Shown: positions 1-12,330, numbered from the stretch's first letter. The stretch is 64,000 nt of DNA from Fallopia convolvulus (GCA_964016875.1 OZ024721.1:2485001-2549000); one strand, 5' to 3'. A program made the numbers and translations. Notes: generated by a model from the letters alone, not told the origin.

Positions 1-470
1 CTACCATCCCATCCCACTAGACCAACTTCGCCTATATAAGCTGCTGCTAAGTGACTAGTCTTAAGCATTACACTGGTGGAGGAGTTGGTTTTAATCAATT
101 CAAACTAAAAGGGACACCATTTGGATTGTCAATATACACTTGTTTATATTTGTATATCTTTTATCTTGTTAATATTTGTTTCCTTTATCAGTTTAGATTG
201 TATTCTGATAAAGATAACCTCTTGATCCTTAGAGATTGCCTTGTATGTGTAACCTTTCATATACGTATGAATGAAATTAGAGAAGTCATCTATCTTAAAA
301 TTATAGAGTTTACATGGTATCAGCCTAACTTACATGTGTTAGACAAAAATTGTTAAAAGAAAACAACAATGTACAAACACATCTAATTTAATTTTTAAGT
401 TCAACACTTATCTAATAATAATATAGACACATTGGAGACTTTTGAGTTTAGTTTTTGATTTGGGTTGAAC
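1..470. other. Non-coding plant DNA, nothing recognised
   Basis: AT-rich sequence without a convincing coding frame, RNA gene or mobile-element terminus. Short open frames occur but have low-complexity composition and no family motif. Confidence 0.5.
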
Positions 471-1010
471 GCGAATTGTAACGAGTTGCCTACGTATCTC
501 CTTTAGAGAGAATCCAGCCTTACTTAGTTTAGAGGTTTTATATTTGAATTTTGATTTACACGCATCAGAGAAACAAGCCTAAACGCACCTTCTAGGAAGG
601 GTTGCCTAAGTTCGGTTCAACTATCATTTGAATGTTGTGAATAAAATTAAACCCACCTTCTAGGAAGGGTTGTTTACTTTCTCCACTATTTGGTTCATTT
701 TTTATTTTTATTTTGGGTGTGACTGAATCCGATACCCATTTGGGTTTGATGTCAGATTTCCTACGTACCCATTGAGGGGATCAAGTCTATGTAATTATTT
801 GAAGAACATACTTTAATTTGAGGTTGTGATTGAACCCGACGAGCATTAGCTATATATTGAGCTTCCTACGTACCCTTAGTTGGATCAAATCATCGTAGTT
901 CGGCGTTAGAACACTTTGAGTGTTGATTTAGGATTTAAAGTTTGATTCAAACATTGGAATTTGGCGACTGTACTCGATTGGATTTAATATCGAGTTACCT
1001 ACTGATGAAA
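471..1010 (+). repeat. Degenerate tandem-like repeat with 'CCTACGTA' core
   Basis: At least four imperfect copies of a unit of about 110 bases can be lined up, starting near 471, 720, 829 and 945. Each has a 'tga(a/t)cc/cga' segment followed by a core such as TTGCCTACGTAT, TTCCTACGTACCC or TTACCTAC, then a 'ggatcaa' type segment. Two shorter copies with CACCTTCTAGGAAGGGTTG lie at about 588-612 and 653-675. The copies are strongly diverged, so this is an old array or part of an old transposon. The repeat type is not identified. Confidence 0.5.
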
Positions 1011-2612
1011 CCCGATATAATACGCGCTATAAACGTGATTATATTAAATACAAACTCTCGGAATTTTTTCAACCAAACGACTTTTTTACATAGATTTTTC
1101 CTCCTCCCCACCCTTCAGTTGATTATTTTTGTACTCATCTTTACAAATAGTTTTTCGACCCTTTTTAACAAACAAGATAGTTCTTGAGTTAGAGATGTTT
1201 TTCGACCCTTTTAAATGTCTCATAGCCTGTCTATATATAGGATTGTTAGATGCCTGCTTATATACTACACGATCGATGTGGGATACCTTTGGGTGATAGT
1301 GCAAATGAACCAACTTGTTGATGTGGTGTGGTGGCACTCGGTCAATGGACCAAATTAAAGAAATCCACGCAGGTTCCTATGCATACACATGTGCCTTACC
1401 ACCTCCTCTTATGCAAGTCGATATCAAATGAATCGAATGATCAAGACTTCATTAGGCAAGTCGAGGGAATTTAGCCGATTAGCCCATTTGAGGCCTAGCC
1501 TTTAAATTGATAATTGGGCCGGTCCAACATATGGCTTATTGGGCCCATGATTACATAAATTTGTCTTATGAGCAAAGCCCATTTGCGTTTCCATCACTCG
1601 ACGCGCACATGCGACGTGATGTTTAACTCTTTTTGTTCTTATATTCCTGACTTATCCCTCAATTACGTAGCGATTATTTTACGCACCATCACCTACGTAG
1701 CCTTTTATAGGGTCAAGTCTATACACAATTCTCCAAAGAACATTTTTATTTGAGACCTCCCACTAATTAAAAAGGTACCACATAAATTTGATTTTATATT
1801 TATATATCAAGACCCATTTTACAATTTATACTAATTAGTGGGTTGATGAGTAATAAGACAAATTTGGTCTTATTTTTGAATGTAGATTTACGTCACCAAA
1901 TTTGTTGTTTTTGGGTTGGACTCCATGTTTAATTTGGATCGCAATTAGAAGCCTATATCATAGTGGGAGAACACCTGTGCTTGAATACATGTATGAATGA
2001 ACATTTCATGTACGCACACCTTGTTTTTTGCATCTATAGGACTAGATTTTTCATCCAATACAATCGTTTGAGGATTATATTTGGCAAACTATATTTATTT
2101 ATTTTGGAAATATAGCCTTTGAATATCCTCGTTCTCTCACAATATGGACCCATAGACCTTTACATGCACTAGCATCTTAATCACTACTTTTGTATGGTTT
2201 TTTTTTGGTAGAAACTACTTTTGTATGGTTAATTAGTGTAAAAATATGCTCCAAGAGGTTTATAGTTAATTATGGGAAGATTTGGCTTGTCAACGGAGTA
2301 GTTAAGCCAAGGAGTCTTGGTGTAAACCGGCCCTCAATAAAGGCTCAAATTGGCTTAAGCGGAGAGGTTCGATCGAAATCTCGACCGACATTTCTTCATT
2401 ACACTCCACATTTTCCTTGGTGTTATATAACAGGAAGACATGGCATATGTTTGAAACGTAGTATATATACACATGTATGCATATGATAGCACCCAATTTT
2501 ACGACTCGACGGTTCGATCTATGATTTATAATTCATGGATATTGATAAGATCCTTCCATTTAGCTTAGCAGCACCTTAATTAGGTCGATGGAATAGACTT
2601 CAAGTTAAGGGC
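1011..2612. other. Non-coding, no recognisable element
   Basis: No coding frame with family motifs, no LTR ends with a matching target duplication, and no RNA gene seen on either strand. Several short open frames are scattered and look random. Confidence 0.45.
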
Positions 2613-2780
2613 GAGGTTCGTTGAACGGCTTACACTGGATACCTAGGCACCCAGAGACGAGGAAGGGCATAGTAAGTGACGACATACTTCGGGGAGTTGA
2701 AAAATAAGCATAGATCCGGAGATTCCCGAATAGGTCAACCTTTCGAACGACTGTTGAATCCATGGGCAGACAAGAGACTT
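2613..2780 (+). pseudogene. Nuclear fragment of plastid 23S rRNA gene (5' end)
   Basis: The stretch containing GGATACCTAGGCACCCAGAG, GGGGAGTTGAAAAATAAGC, GATCCGGAGATTCCCGAATA and GGTCAACCTTTCGAAC matches the conserved 5' end of plant plastid (bacterial-type) 23S rRNA, as I know that gene. Only about 165 bases are present. Upstream spacer and downstream rRNA sequence are absent, so this is a nuclear plastid-derived insert and not a working rRNA gene. Most differences from the plastid sequence I remember are C-to-T or G-to-A changes, as expected from decay of methylated cytosines after transfer to the nucleus. The exact ends are approximate. Confidence 0.82.
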
Positions 2781-3099
2781 ATAGTTCTTTTCCTCCAAAT
2801 TAAGTCATTTTAGGGCAATTAATTTTCTTAATTGCCATCTAATTTTCCTCCTTTTCATATTTGTAGAAGGAGCTCTAACTTGATTAAAAGCTCCTTGTAT
2901 TTGGACTCGATCGAAGTTGATCACTTTTACCACGTAATTAAGCCTTCTTTCATCTCATCTTCTTCTTCTTTACTAATTTTTTTATAATTAATTAGTGGAA
3001 GGGAAAGATGCTTTAGGATATCACCAATTTACATGATCTTCTTAGTGATAGACTCGGATTTGTTAATGATGTAGCTCAGAGTAGATCGGTCTTCAATGA
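2781..3099. other. Non-coding spacer
   Basis: AT-rich sequence between the plastid-derived fragment and the LTR element at 3105. Nothing recognisable. Confidence 0.4.
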
Positions 3100-3104
3100 A
3101 GGGT

Positions 3105-4496
3105 TGTTGATAGGGTTTCTTAACAACAAATAAATTTATATCAAGACCCCGCTGTTGTATATCAGAGTCAGGTTCGTCCGCAGGGAGAAAGTCAGTGCTA
3201 AGTTGTGTTACTTGGAGCGCAAGTAATCAACAAAATAAGGGTTTTTATCAAGAGAAAGAGAAATCTAAGGTTTAGGGTATCCCCACAACAACAATTATAC
3301 ATGCCAAACGTTAATGAAACACATAAATCAATCAACTTTCGCTAAATTAATAAACTTACTATCTACCTCTCCTACTTCACCTAGGATAGATCCGCTTTCG
3401 CTTTAAAATCCTAAATTGACTATTCTGATTCAAGGTTTCCGCTTTCGCTTCAACTATGAATGAGAAATTCCCTTCAACTTTCATTTCAAGGATTAAGAAC
3501 AAGAGAATAGATTCATGCAATAAAAACAGTCAAATCATGATCACAAACAAGAATGCACAACCATTGTTGGGTTCAACCCCAACCTTAGAGAGAGAAAACT
3601 ACTCACAATTCATCATAAGAAACCATCTAAATTAAATTAAAGAGAAAGGAAAAGCTTACAACCGAATCCACAATGAAACTTGTCTTCCAAGAAATCCCAA
3701 AAATTCGTCCCTCTCTCTCCCACACGCCTCTTCCCTCTCTCTACCCTAAAACTAGGTTAATTGTGGCCTCCTCAAACTAAAGCTAGAACAAGAGTATTTA
3801 TAGAGAAAAACCTAATCTATCTAGAAGCTATCTATAAGGAAATAAATCTTTAAAAGATATATTCCTTCTACAAGGAAATAAATCTAATACAAGATATATC
3901 CCTTCTATCTAAATAAATAACATAAAAGGAAACTAATAAAAAGGGATAAAGAATACATTAATTGTGTTGACTCTAATGTCTTCTACCAACACGGGACCCT
4001 CAGAATTAACCCCGTCAGGGTCGGTAGATCTTCATGCTGAATTATCGAATTTTTTCTCTTTCCGCACCTCGATATCGACCTTGCCAGGGTCGATATCGAC
4101 CCTCATCAGCATTGAAAACAACTTTGAGTAAAACTTGCGTAGCAGATTCGTTACAACTCCTTTTGACTCGATTCTTTTTCCTATGTCTTTGTAACGAGTT
4201 TCTCTACCTCTTTCCAAGCTCAAACTTGATCTTCAATGTCTTTATTGTAGTGCTTTTCTTCGACTTTCACTTCATTCTCGAGTGTTATCTTCAAGTGATT
4301 TCCTCCTTTCTTCAAAATATGCTCCAAAACAGCTTCAAATCCTATAAAAAAACACCACCAAAGCTTATGTAGACTCCATATCTCATGAAAATACGAAAAC
4401 CTACACAAACGACTCAAAACAAAATACAAAACTAAAAGAAAAGACTCAAAGACACAAAAACACTCCCTAAAAACACAACTAAAAAGGCAGATATCA
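3105..4496 (-). repeat. 3' LTR of the 3105-13772 element
   Basis: Nearly identical to 12331-13772, beginning TGTTGATAGGG and ending GGCAGATATCA on the plus strand. It lacks about 50 bases present in the other LTR (near 12555-12605), so it carries a small internal deletion or the partner an insertion. It contains a minus-strand TATA-like box and copies of the family's palindromic motif near 4014-4103. Confidence 0.9.
4014..4103. repeat. Palindromic GGTCGATATCGACC-type motifs (3' LTR)
   Basis: Three copies: GTCAGGGTCGGTAGATC, CTCGATATCGACC and GGGTCGATATCGACCC. The perfect form reads the same on both strands. The 5' LTR has the corresponding set at about 13295-13381 with point changes. Confidence 0.85.
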
Positions 4497-5188
4497 AAAT
4501 ACCACATACTTAGACTTGCTTGTCCTCAAGCAATCACCAAGACATAGATCAAAACCATCAACACATCTATCAAGTAATAGCCCTCATCAAAAAACAACTT
4601 TAACATAAATGAATTTAGACAAGTGAGTTCAACGTCATCACACATATACGAGCAACTAATAAACACAAGCAACTACAATCCAACCTCACAAGGGATATGT
4701 GTTTCACTCAACTCTCATGTGTTTAGGCTTATAAGTACAACTCTCAACTCAATCCTACATGCAAAAACTCATAGAAATTGTAACTTATATCACCAATCTC
4801 TCTACCAAAGATTGTCAAAACAAGTAAAATCATCAAGAGAACTTAGGCTTAACGGAAAACTTCATAGAAGCTTCCATTTGGCCGGGTTTTAATGGGGCTT
4901 GGTAATAACAATAGGGAATGGAAATATTTTGGTTTGTGGTGCTAAAAATCCGGGAATCAAAGACTCCTAAAACTCACATATATGTCCAAAACTCTCATAA
5001 AAGAATATACCAAACTCTCTCATTTTCTATATGCACACTCATTCACCTTTTATCCCAACTAATCTTGCTTACAACACTAAGGAAGATTTGGCTCATGCAC
5101 ACTTTATTCATTATTCAACTCTTCCCCGTTTTTTTTCTTTCTTTCTCCCTTATGATTTTCATTTTTTTTTATTTTTTCTGTGGGAGGT

Positions 5189-5219
5189 TTGATACCGACC
5201 CTGTAGAGTCGGTAACGAG
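5189..5219. repeat. Palindromic motif pair, 3' non-coding region
   Basis: GATACCGACCCTGTAGAGTC followed by GGTAACGAG: two half-diverged copies of the GGGTCGxTAxCGACCC family in non-coding sequence. Confidence 0.75.
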
Positions 5220-6107
5220 TTCTGCTCATCATTTTCTTCTTTCTTCCTCTTTACTTTCCACTTCTTTTGTAAGTGCATTCAGAGAACCAAACTCCTTTTA
5301 CATAACAAACTGCAAGATTTTACTTTATCCAACCCATATTACCCCACACTTGAACCAAACAAAATCACTCAACAAAACCATCACAATAACCAATACTAAA
5401 TCCTAATCCCTGGATAGGGTCAAGCGTACATCGGCTAGGGAATAATTTTCTGGAGCTACAAAAATAGGCTATAAGGCACAAAGAAATTGGCTTCAAAAAG
5501 AGGGATATTGTAAGGGTGGATAAGGATTAATAAGGCTCATGAAAAATAAGTTTTCTATCATATGATTTCACAAGTAATGAACTATAATCTTATGGAGGCT
5601 TCAAGAAATAGATAACCATCATAATTTCAAGAGATAATATGCACATAAGAGAGTAAATCACACAAAAAAGAGAAGAGGGATTTTTTATGTTCTCCCTATA
5701 AGGCCAAAAATATCTCACAAGGTAGATCATTTTGTTGGATTGCAATTAAACTCATGCTAAAAATCATACATGCTCAGTTTCATCACTAGCTAAAAATTCA
5801 CACAAAAACAATTTCATAATAGACTCGGGCTAAACCATTAAGGACATGCTAAAAGGATTTACATGATTATGCAAGCAATCACTATCATAGAACATCTAAG
5901 TGGAATATTATCAATCCTAAAACACAAACAAAGACACAAAAAAACTGAGTTTCCTTTTCCCCCTACCCCATACTTAAACCAAACAGTGTCCTCACTGTTT
6001 AAAGCAAAGACATAAAAATAAAGAGGATAAGGAAAAGGGAACTCACAAAATAAAACAGAAGCAGTTTGAAACCATTGATCATTGAGGAGGTTGAATTTTC
6101 TCGGTTC

Positions 6108-6148
6108 TGTAGAGGTCGGTACCGACCCTGTGAAGGTCGTTATCGAAC
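6108..6148. repeat. Palindromic motif cluster
   Basis: Contains AGGTCGGTACCGACCCTG and AGGTCGTTATCGA, two copies of the family motif about 24 bases apart. Confidence 0.75.
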
Positions 6149-6406
6149 TTGCTGTATGTCCACTGATTTTCTTCTGTGTAGCACTACTTCTTCTTCTTAG
6201 CACTTCTTAACTTTTTGTACCTGAGTCACTTTAGAAAAACTTCTATCCCTACTACACTAATCTAACCTAAAAAGTCAAAAGAAAGCTAGCAAAAAGAACT
6301 AAGAAAGCAAAAACTAAAAGCGGAAACTAAAACTAAAACTAAAAGCGGGTTGCCTCCCGTAAGTTCTATTTTTTAACGTCGTTACCCCGACGAACTTACC
6401 TCGGCT

Positions 6407-7354
6407 CTAAGGTGGCTTCTCTCCGAATTTGTAGGGATCTTGAGAAACCTTATACTTAGATGGAAAAGCATCAAAGCTTCTCTCTAGGACATTTGGTCCT
6501 CTATCATCCACAAGTATGCTTGGAAGTCCTACATTAGGGTTAGTATAATCCGAAAACCAAGGAGGCTTCGACTCTTTCACAATATGCTCAATAGTAGGAG
6601 TTGTAAAAGAAAGATGAAAGAAAGGGTCATGACCAGAATCAATTAGATCAGAGTAAGGAGACTGACCTTTGTTACCCTGAGGAGGGGTCGTTACCGAGGG
6701 TATGTGGGTCGTTATCGACCCCACTGGATCAAGGAATGCCTCGGTATCGTGCCTGTCTAGCCCAATAATGGGTTGGAATTCACCCACAACATTGTGATTT
6801 TTCAGAGAATGCTCGGTACCAACCCACCATGGGGGTCAGTATGCTTCTTGATATGCACTTCCTCCTTGAATCTGCTCGTTTCGGGTCTTAGGAAAAGGTC
6901 GTTACCGACCCATGGTGGGTCGGTAAGCCCTTCGTTAATGCTCTTTACAGCAGCGGTCTCATTCACATCGCGATTGAAACGGAACTCGACCTTCTCCTCC
7001 CCAATATCGAATGTGAGGAGTCCTTTTCTAACATCCACTCTTGCCCCCACGGTAGCTAAGAATGGTCTTCCAAGAATGATTGGTACCACAGGGTCTTCTG
7101 GCATGTCTAGAACAATGAAGTCGTTTGGGACAAAAAATTTGCCAACTTTAACAGGGACATCCTCAACGACTCCGATTGCCTTTACACAGGATCCGTCTGC
7201 CATGTACAACCTCATATTGATGGGTTCCAACGGTCCCATATTGGCTTTGGACCAAATAGAGAGTGGTAGGAGACTGGCACTGGCACCTAAATCACATAGA
7301 GCTTTAAAACGGTGAGTTCCAATATCTATTGAAATTGCAAACTTACCTGGATCA
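6407..7354 (-). pseudogene. Retropepsin-like protease region of the 3105-13772 element
   Basis: The minus strand continues from gag across the nested solo LTR. Just left of it the frame reads GDPGKFAISIDIGTHRF, then CDLGASASLLPLSIW with the aspartic protease active site in the DLGAS form usual for Athila/Tat. It goes on to KVGKFFVPNDFIVLDMPED and the flap-distal IILGRPFLATVGARVDV. The tail to 6407 (about 125 residues ending KFGEKPP) has no family I recognise. RT, RNase H and integrase do not follow. Instead the sequence passes into a non-coding block with the conserved GGGAGGCAACCC string near 6346. Confidence 0.8.
6683..6932. repeat. Palindromic motif cluster in and after the protease frame
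   Basis: Copies include GGGTCGTTACCGAGGG, GGGTCGTTATCGACCCC, CTCGGTATCG, CTCGGTACCAACCC, AGGTCGTTACCGACCC and GGGTCGGTAAG. They lie in the C-terminal part of the coding frame, so the motif occupies translated as well as untranslated sequence. Confidence 0.8.
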
Positions 7355-7359
7355 CCGAG

Positions 7360-10100
7360 TGTAACACCCCCTTCTTACCCTGGAGGTATTACCGCCAGTA
7401 ACCCCGATTAAGATTAAATCGAAGCTACCCAAGGCTTTAAACTGACTGAACAAACTAAAAACAAGGTAAATGAAACCATTTAAAACCTAACAAAATTAAA
7501 TAAAACTTTACAACGGAAAAGAGAATAAAAGGTCTTATACAAGCCTTAACTTAAAAAGAATTAGTAAATAAATAGAACAATCTTCTATTTAAACAAAATC
7601 TTCATCAAGTCTTCCTTAAGTTCTTATTTCTGAATCTCAGCTTCGTTTTGAAGTAGTTCAACCATGATCTTCACTCAAGTATAGCCATTGGAAACCTTTC
7701 TTCAACTTTTGGAGCTTCAAACCTCGGAATCCGCCTCTTGAATCAACTTCCAAGAAGAACCTGATGTATTGTAAACCAACGGTGGACACCAGCCGACCAT
7801 ATAAAAGAAAAGAAGATGGACGGGTTAGTCTAATGAAAGACTAAGCAAGCGGAGAAACTAACTTGGTTCTTATGGTTGTAACTAAATATATTGGCATCCA
7901 AATCCGATTAGACGCGGATTATGATCCAACAGTTAGCAGTCTTATAGAGAAAAAGAAGGAGACTTGCATAATCAAGAGAGAGAACACCACCACTTGTGGT
8001 TTCTTTAAGAAGCATAAACAATTGTTGGAAACTCATATTAATCACATAACATCTTGAAAAGTCTCCATCGACTAATCAGATTGACTTAATCAAAGTTTGA
8101 TTAAGAATCATTCATAACCAGGGGTAAGAATGGTTATCGAATAGACTAGCCATCCGGGTACATTAATCTGCCTAACGCACTTGTCTTATATCACTTTCAA
8201 AACTTTTTATAAACATATTGGTAACTTTTAATCGACGGAAACCGCCGAGAATCCACATGTACATGTGACGTCAAGATGAGAGGGATTATTTCATCCATGA
8301 TCATTGATGAACAACTAGTACCAATTGCACTTAGCTAGAGTGCATAACACCTCCTCCAGCGTTGAGTGAGGTATGAGTCATGACCCGAATGTTGGGATAT
8401 GATAGCGAACTAAACCTCCCGACATAGACTGTGTTATAAAGAGGTCATCAGAGACTCGACTCCTACCCCTGGAAACTAACTTACTTCATAATAATGTCTC
8501 AGCATGAGACAACATACAAGGTCACACATAACGGACCTAAATCCAGTTCTATCGCGAAACTGAATAAATAACATGGTCATTATTTCTAACAAATATAACG
8601 ACCTATTATATTTTATTAAGCACACAAGTTGTTCCCAACACAAATATTAAATGAGATTCAATTCCTCATTTAATAACCATAATGCAAGAGAGAACCGTCC
8701 ACTTGCCTTAGAAGGTGTGCTCAACGTCCTTAGCAATTCAACAGTAATCTTTATCACCCTTCTGCCAAATATAACAAAAGGATTAAACAACAACGAGCTC
8801 ACGGAAAAACTTCTTAGTTGTATACTCAAATTCTACAACTTCCTAATCGATAAACGATTTAATTTCCGAATATCGATATATAATAAATCCTTAGTTATTA
8901 TGCTTTAAGGAGCCATCTTGGCGGAATTATAACTAATTATTCGCTTCACTTTTGAAACAATTTTCTAAATAAAAATTGTTCATTAGCAACAGTTATTAAA
9001 GGTGACCAAATCTCGGATCAAACGGATTAACAACGAATCCTGATTAATTATCCGAAGTCCTTTACCTGCCAATCGATGTCAAAACTTGCATTCGCTATAA
9101 CTGAAGATCCGGACGTCCGTTTCACGAGCGGTTTGAACCTGTGGGACTGTATCAATGTCAAGATTATAAAAACCATAAATTTAATTAGCAAAGAGGAACT
9201 GAAAGGCCCTTACGGTGGCTCCGCAATGAACCCGCTAATTAATTTTGATCGTAAATACCTTCACTCGAGCCCATGGCTCGTTTGGCTCGATAGTGGCTCG
9301 ATCCCCGAGCCTGAGGGTGGTCGAGTATTGCCCGGCGGCAGCTCTCGCAGTGGGTGGTGGTCGGAGGAACTAACAATCACCGACGACGATGTACTGCGAG
9401 GCGAGAAGCTAGCCGGCGGTGTTGAAGTCGATTCTTTCCTCCCCGAGCCCAGCGTTCCGTTCTGGTTTTCTGGCTGGTTCAGCTCCCTCTTGCAGCAGCT
9501 CGAGCCTAGAAAAAGGAAGTAGAAGTGAAGGAGAAGATGGTGAGGTGGCTGGCTAGAGAAGGTGACCGACGGTAGAGAGGCTCACGAGTCCGTCGTTCTC
9601 ATCCAAACCCTCTCGACCCTCCTCTGTTTGCTTTGATTTACAAAAGTACGAGCCCTCTCCCAATTCTATCTCTTGGTTCCTTCCTAATTAAGGCAAAGCA
9701 GAGAAGGCGGTTTAAAAACAAAATCGTGTCGGAACGGGACTCGCATAAAAGCGGTAAATTATGTACCTCGGGTGGAAAAACTTACTAAATTCAAAACGTC
9801 CCATAAATTATGTGGACCAATAAAACCAATTTTTCATGATTTTATCTTGCTACCTTCAATTTTTAAGGCTTCTGTTTCGTATTTTAAATCTTTTCCGGTA
9901 CATATTTAAAAAGACGGCTTATCCAATAGAATTCCCACCGATCCATAAAATCATTTCTTTGTGATTTTAGGATATCACCAAGAATTTTCTAGGATTTAAT
10001 CTCTAACAAAAATATTGGATTAAGCGTTAAAACGGACAAAGAGGTTAAAAGGATATCCGAGAAAAATTCAAAAATATCCTTAAAAACCGCAATTATTACA
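7360..10100 (-). mobile_element. Solo LTR of a Tekay/Del-like chromovirus, nested in gag-pro
   Basis: Starts TGTAACACCCCC and ends ATTATTACA, flanked by the 5-bp target duplication CCGAG (7355-7359 and 10101-10105). TGTAACACCC ends are typical of Tekay/Del chromovirus LTRs. The terminal block TACCGCCAGTAACCCC and the CACACAAGTTGTTCCCAACA segment near 8622 match, in reverse complement, the larger solo LTR at 25205-29753, so both belong to one family in opposite orientations. No internal region or second LTR is present, so the element was reduced by LTR-LTR recombination. Open frames inside it (for example 9076-9522) have no family motif. Confidence 0.88.
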
Positions 10101-10105
10101 CCGAG

Positions 10106-11978
10106 TTTCTCAGGGAGCTTTATAGATCGGACTTCACTTGACATCTCTGAGATAGATCTTTTCCTGCTCAAAATCACTTTTAAAAATTTAGTGTAGGCAG
10201 GCATTTCATTAAGGGCATCAGTAAATGGAATAGAAATATTTAACCCGTGAAGAATTTTGACAAAACGTCTAAACTTTCCTTCTGTAACATCATTAGACTT
10301 CTTAATCGGGAAAAGAAGAGTTTTAGATGGACTCGGAATAGAGAGAGACCTAGATCGAGGCCCTACTGAATCGTCAAGAGGGTCGATCGGTGTTGGAGAA
10401 GGGTCGATATCGACCCTGGTAGGGTCGGTATCGAGCTGAGAATTCGGTTCAGAAGACTTACATGGCCTGGAGGGGTCGATATCGACCTGGGGAGCCTCGG
10501 TATCGACCCTTGTGGGGTCGGTATCGACCCTATTAGGGTCGTCGTCCTCGTTACCGGTCACTTTTTCCTTGGCCTTAGCACGATCCGATAGTGTTTTTCC
10601 GCTTCGGAGGTGGATTGCTGCGATTTGGCCTTTCGGGTTCTCTTCGGGACGACCCGGTAATTGCCCTTGAGGTCTTGGAATTTGTGCATAAAGGTTGCCC
10701 AGTTGGGAGTCAATGCTCTTCTTCAATGTTTCTAGACCATTCAATCGATTGTTAAGGTTGGCTTGGACTCCATCAATCTTGCTATGGACGTCATGGAATT
10801 TATTGTGGACTTCATCAATCTTGCTATGAATGACCTCTTGTAGCCCTTGTACCCATGAAGGTACCTCTTGATATCCTGGTGGTCTGTAAGGAGGAGGTTT
10901 CCTTTCCTGTGGTGGAGGGGGTACATAGTTGCCCTAGGTGTACTGATTGTTGTTCCTCCCTTCATAAGAATTATGTACTTGGTCCCCATAGGGACCTCTC
11001 TTATAGTTAACTTCTTCATATGCCTCAGCAGCATGGACTTGTTGCAAGTTGGTGCAGGCAGAAGTAGCATGGGATTGAGACCCACATTCTTGACAAGAAG
11101 GAGATGATTTAAGATGACTTACCTGCTTCTTCAGGCGATTGATCTCATCTTGCAAGAATCGGTGCTTCACTTCAGGGTCGACCTCATCCTTGTTCGGATT
11201 GTAGAGCCTTCGTTGGGGCAGCTGGGCTTGTTGCACTCCATACATTGCATCATAATTGGTCAATTTGTCAAGCAATACCCATGCCTCATCGGATCCATCT
11301 CAATAAAACCACAAGCAGTGTGAAGATTGATGCGGTTTTCGTCTCACCGTTTATCCCTTGGAAGAAGATTTCTTGGAGTACATATTGTGGTTGCCCATGG
11401 GTAAGGCACTGTCTAAGCATCTCCTTGAACCTCTCCCATGTCTCCACAAAGGTCTCATTAGGCAGCTGGTGATAGGAGGTGATTTGCTTCCTTAACTCCG
11501 TAGTCTTAGAAGGTGGGAAGAACTTTGTCATGAACAAGTCATGCAGAGTTTCCCATTTCTTTATTGACTTGGGAGGTAGGCTCTCTAACCAGCTCAGGAC
11601 CTTTTGTGCAAGAGACCACTTAAAAGCTTTCAACAGAACATATTCCAAAGAGACACCGTTAGCAGCAATAGTATCACATAAATCAAGGAAATTTCTAATA
11701 TGTTCTATCGGGCACTCAGTGGGTTTCCCCTCAAACTGAGCCCTTTTGGTCAAGGATATGAATTGAGGTTTGATCTCAAAGGTCTTCTCTATCTCGGGAA
11801 GCTCTATGGCTGATTCTGGCACCCTCAGTTCCGGATGCATATACTGTTTGGCATTCCTAGGGATAGCATTCAACTGCTCTTGTAGGCGGGCAACATTCTC
11901 TCGTTCACGATCTCTGTCTGCTTGAAGTCGCTCCATCTGACCTTGGAGGTCAGCCATATGTTCTTCGGGAGTTGCCAT
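10106..11978 (-). pseudogene. Gag of the 3105-13772 element (frameshifted)
   Basis: The minus-strand frame starts with ATG at 11978. It encodes an N-terminal coiled-coil-like Glu/Arg-rich stretch, then a retrotransposon Gag domain with the hallmark blocks ISLTKRAQFEGKPTECP, LKAFKWSLAQKVLSWLESLP and FMTKFFPPSKTTELRKQI. Two small indels between about 11295 and 11335 shift the frame; the next frame continues with WVLLDKLTNYDAMYG. A zinc knuckle CQECGSQSHATSAC (C-x2-C-x4-H-x4-C) follows near 11125-11165. The hinge at 10745-10380 contains repeats of the type DPTRVDTDPTRVD, encoded by the palindromic DNA motif described separately. The frame then runs into the solo LTR at 10105. Gag would form the virus-like particle that packages the element RNA. 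Confidence 0.85.
10380..10545. repeat. Palindromic motif cluster in the gag hinge
   Basis: At least seven copies in 165 bases, including three perfect or near-perfect GGGTCGATATCGACC or GGGTCGGTATCGACC units. On the minus strand they encode Val-Asp-Thr/Ile-Asp-Pro repeats in the Gag hinge. Confidence 0.88.
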
Positions 11979-12128
11979 TGCACTATTTCTCCTAATTTGT
12001 GATAGAAGGTTCGCTCGGGTTCAGAGTCTACTACTAGGTTAGAGACAACTCGACGTCCTTCAGCTGGCATACACTGTAAGCAAAAACAAAAACAAAAACG
12101 AAATCAAAAGCAAAACGGGTTCTCAGGT

Positions 12129-12262
12129 GAGGGTTGATATCGAGGCCTAGAGGGTCGGTATCGAGCCTACATTGATCTTGAAAAATAAAAACTAGAAGAA
12201 AAAGCTAATCTCTGTTGATAGGGTCGGTACCGACCCTAGGGGGGTCGTTACCGACTCGGCTG
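12129..12262. repeat. Palindromic motif cluster in the leader
   Basis: Copies GTTGATATCGAGGCC, GGGTCGGTATCGAGCC, GGGTCGGTACCGACCC and GGGTCGTTACCGAC lie between the primer site and the gag start, that is in the RNA leader of the element. Confidence 0.85.
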
Positions 12263-12310
12263 TGTCCCGAAAAACTCTAAAAAGAACAAAACTTGGCACT
12301 ATTGAAATCT

Positions 12311-12327
12311 CCCCGGCAACGACGCCA
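12311..12327 (-). other. Primer binding site, tRNA-Asp type
   Basis: Plus strand CCCCGGCAACGACGCCA equals the 3' end of plant tRNA-Asp(GTC) with one mismatch, so the minus strand is the primer binding site. It lies 3 bases from the 5' LTR edge. tRNA-Asp priming is typical of Athila/Tat elements. Confidence 0.85.
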
Positions 12328-12330
12328 ATT

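Larger units (their letters stand above)
4497..6406 (-). other. 3' non-coding region of the 3105-13772 element
   Basis: About 1.9 kb between protease and 3' LTR without a convincing frame on either strand. Read on the minus strand, its end next to the LTR contains CTTGAGGACAAGCAAG followed by a purine-rich tract, the same arrangement as in the tandem array at 37.0 kb, and should hold the polypurine tract. Family motif copies lie at 5189-5219 and 6108-6148. Confidence 0.6.

Noticed and set aside
2613..2780. Functional 23S rRNA gene
   Set aside because: Only the first 165 or so bases are present with several changes, and no other rRNA sequence is nearby.
9076..9522. 148-codon open frame on the plus strand
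   Set aside because: Inside the solo LTR 7360-10100, no recognisable domain, and composition follows the GC-rich local sequence.
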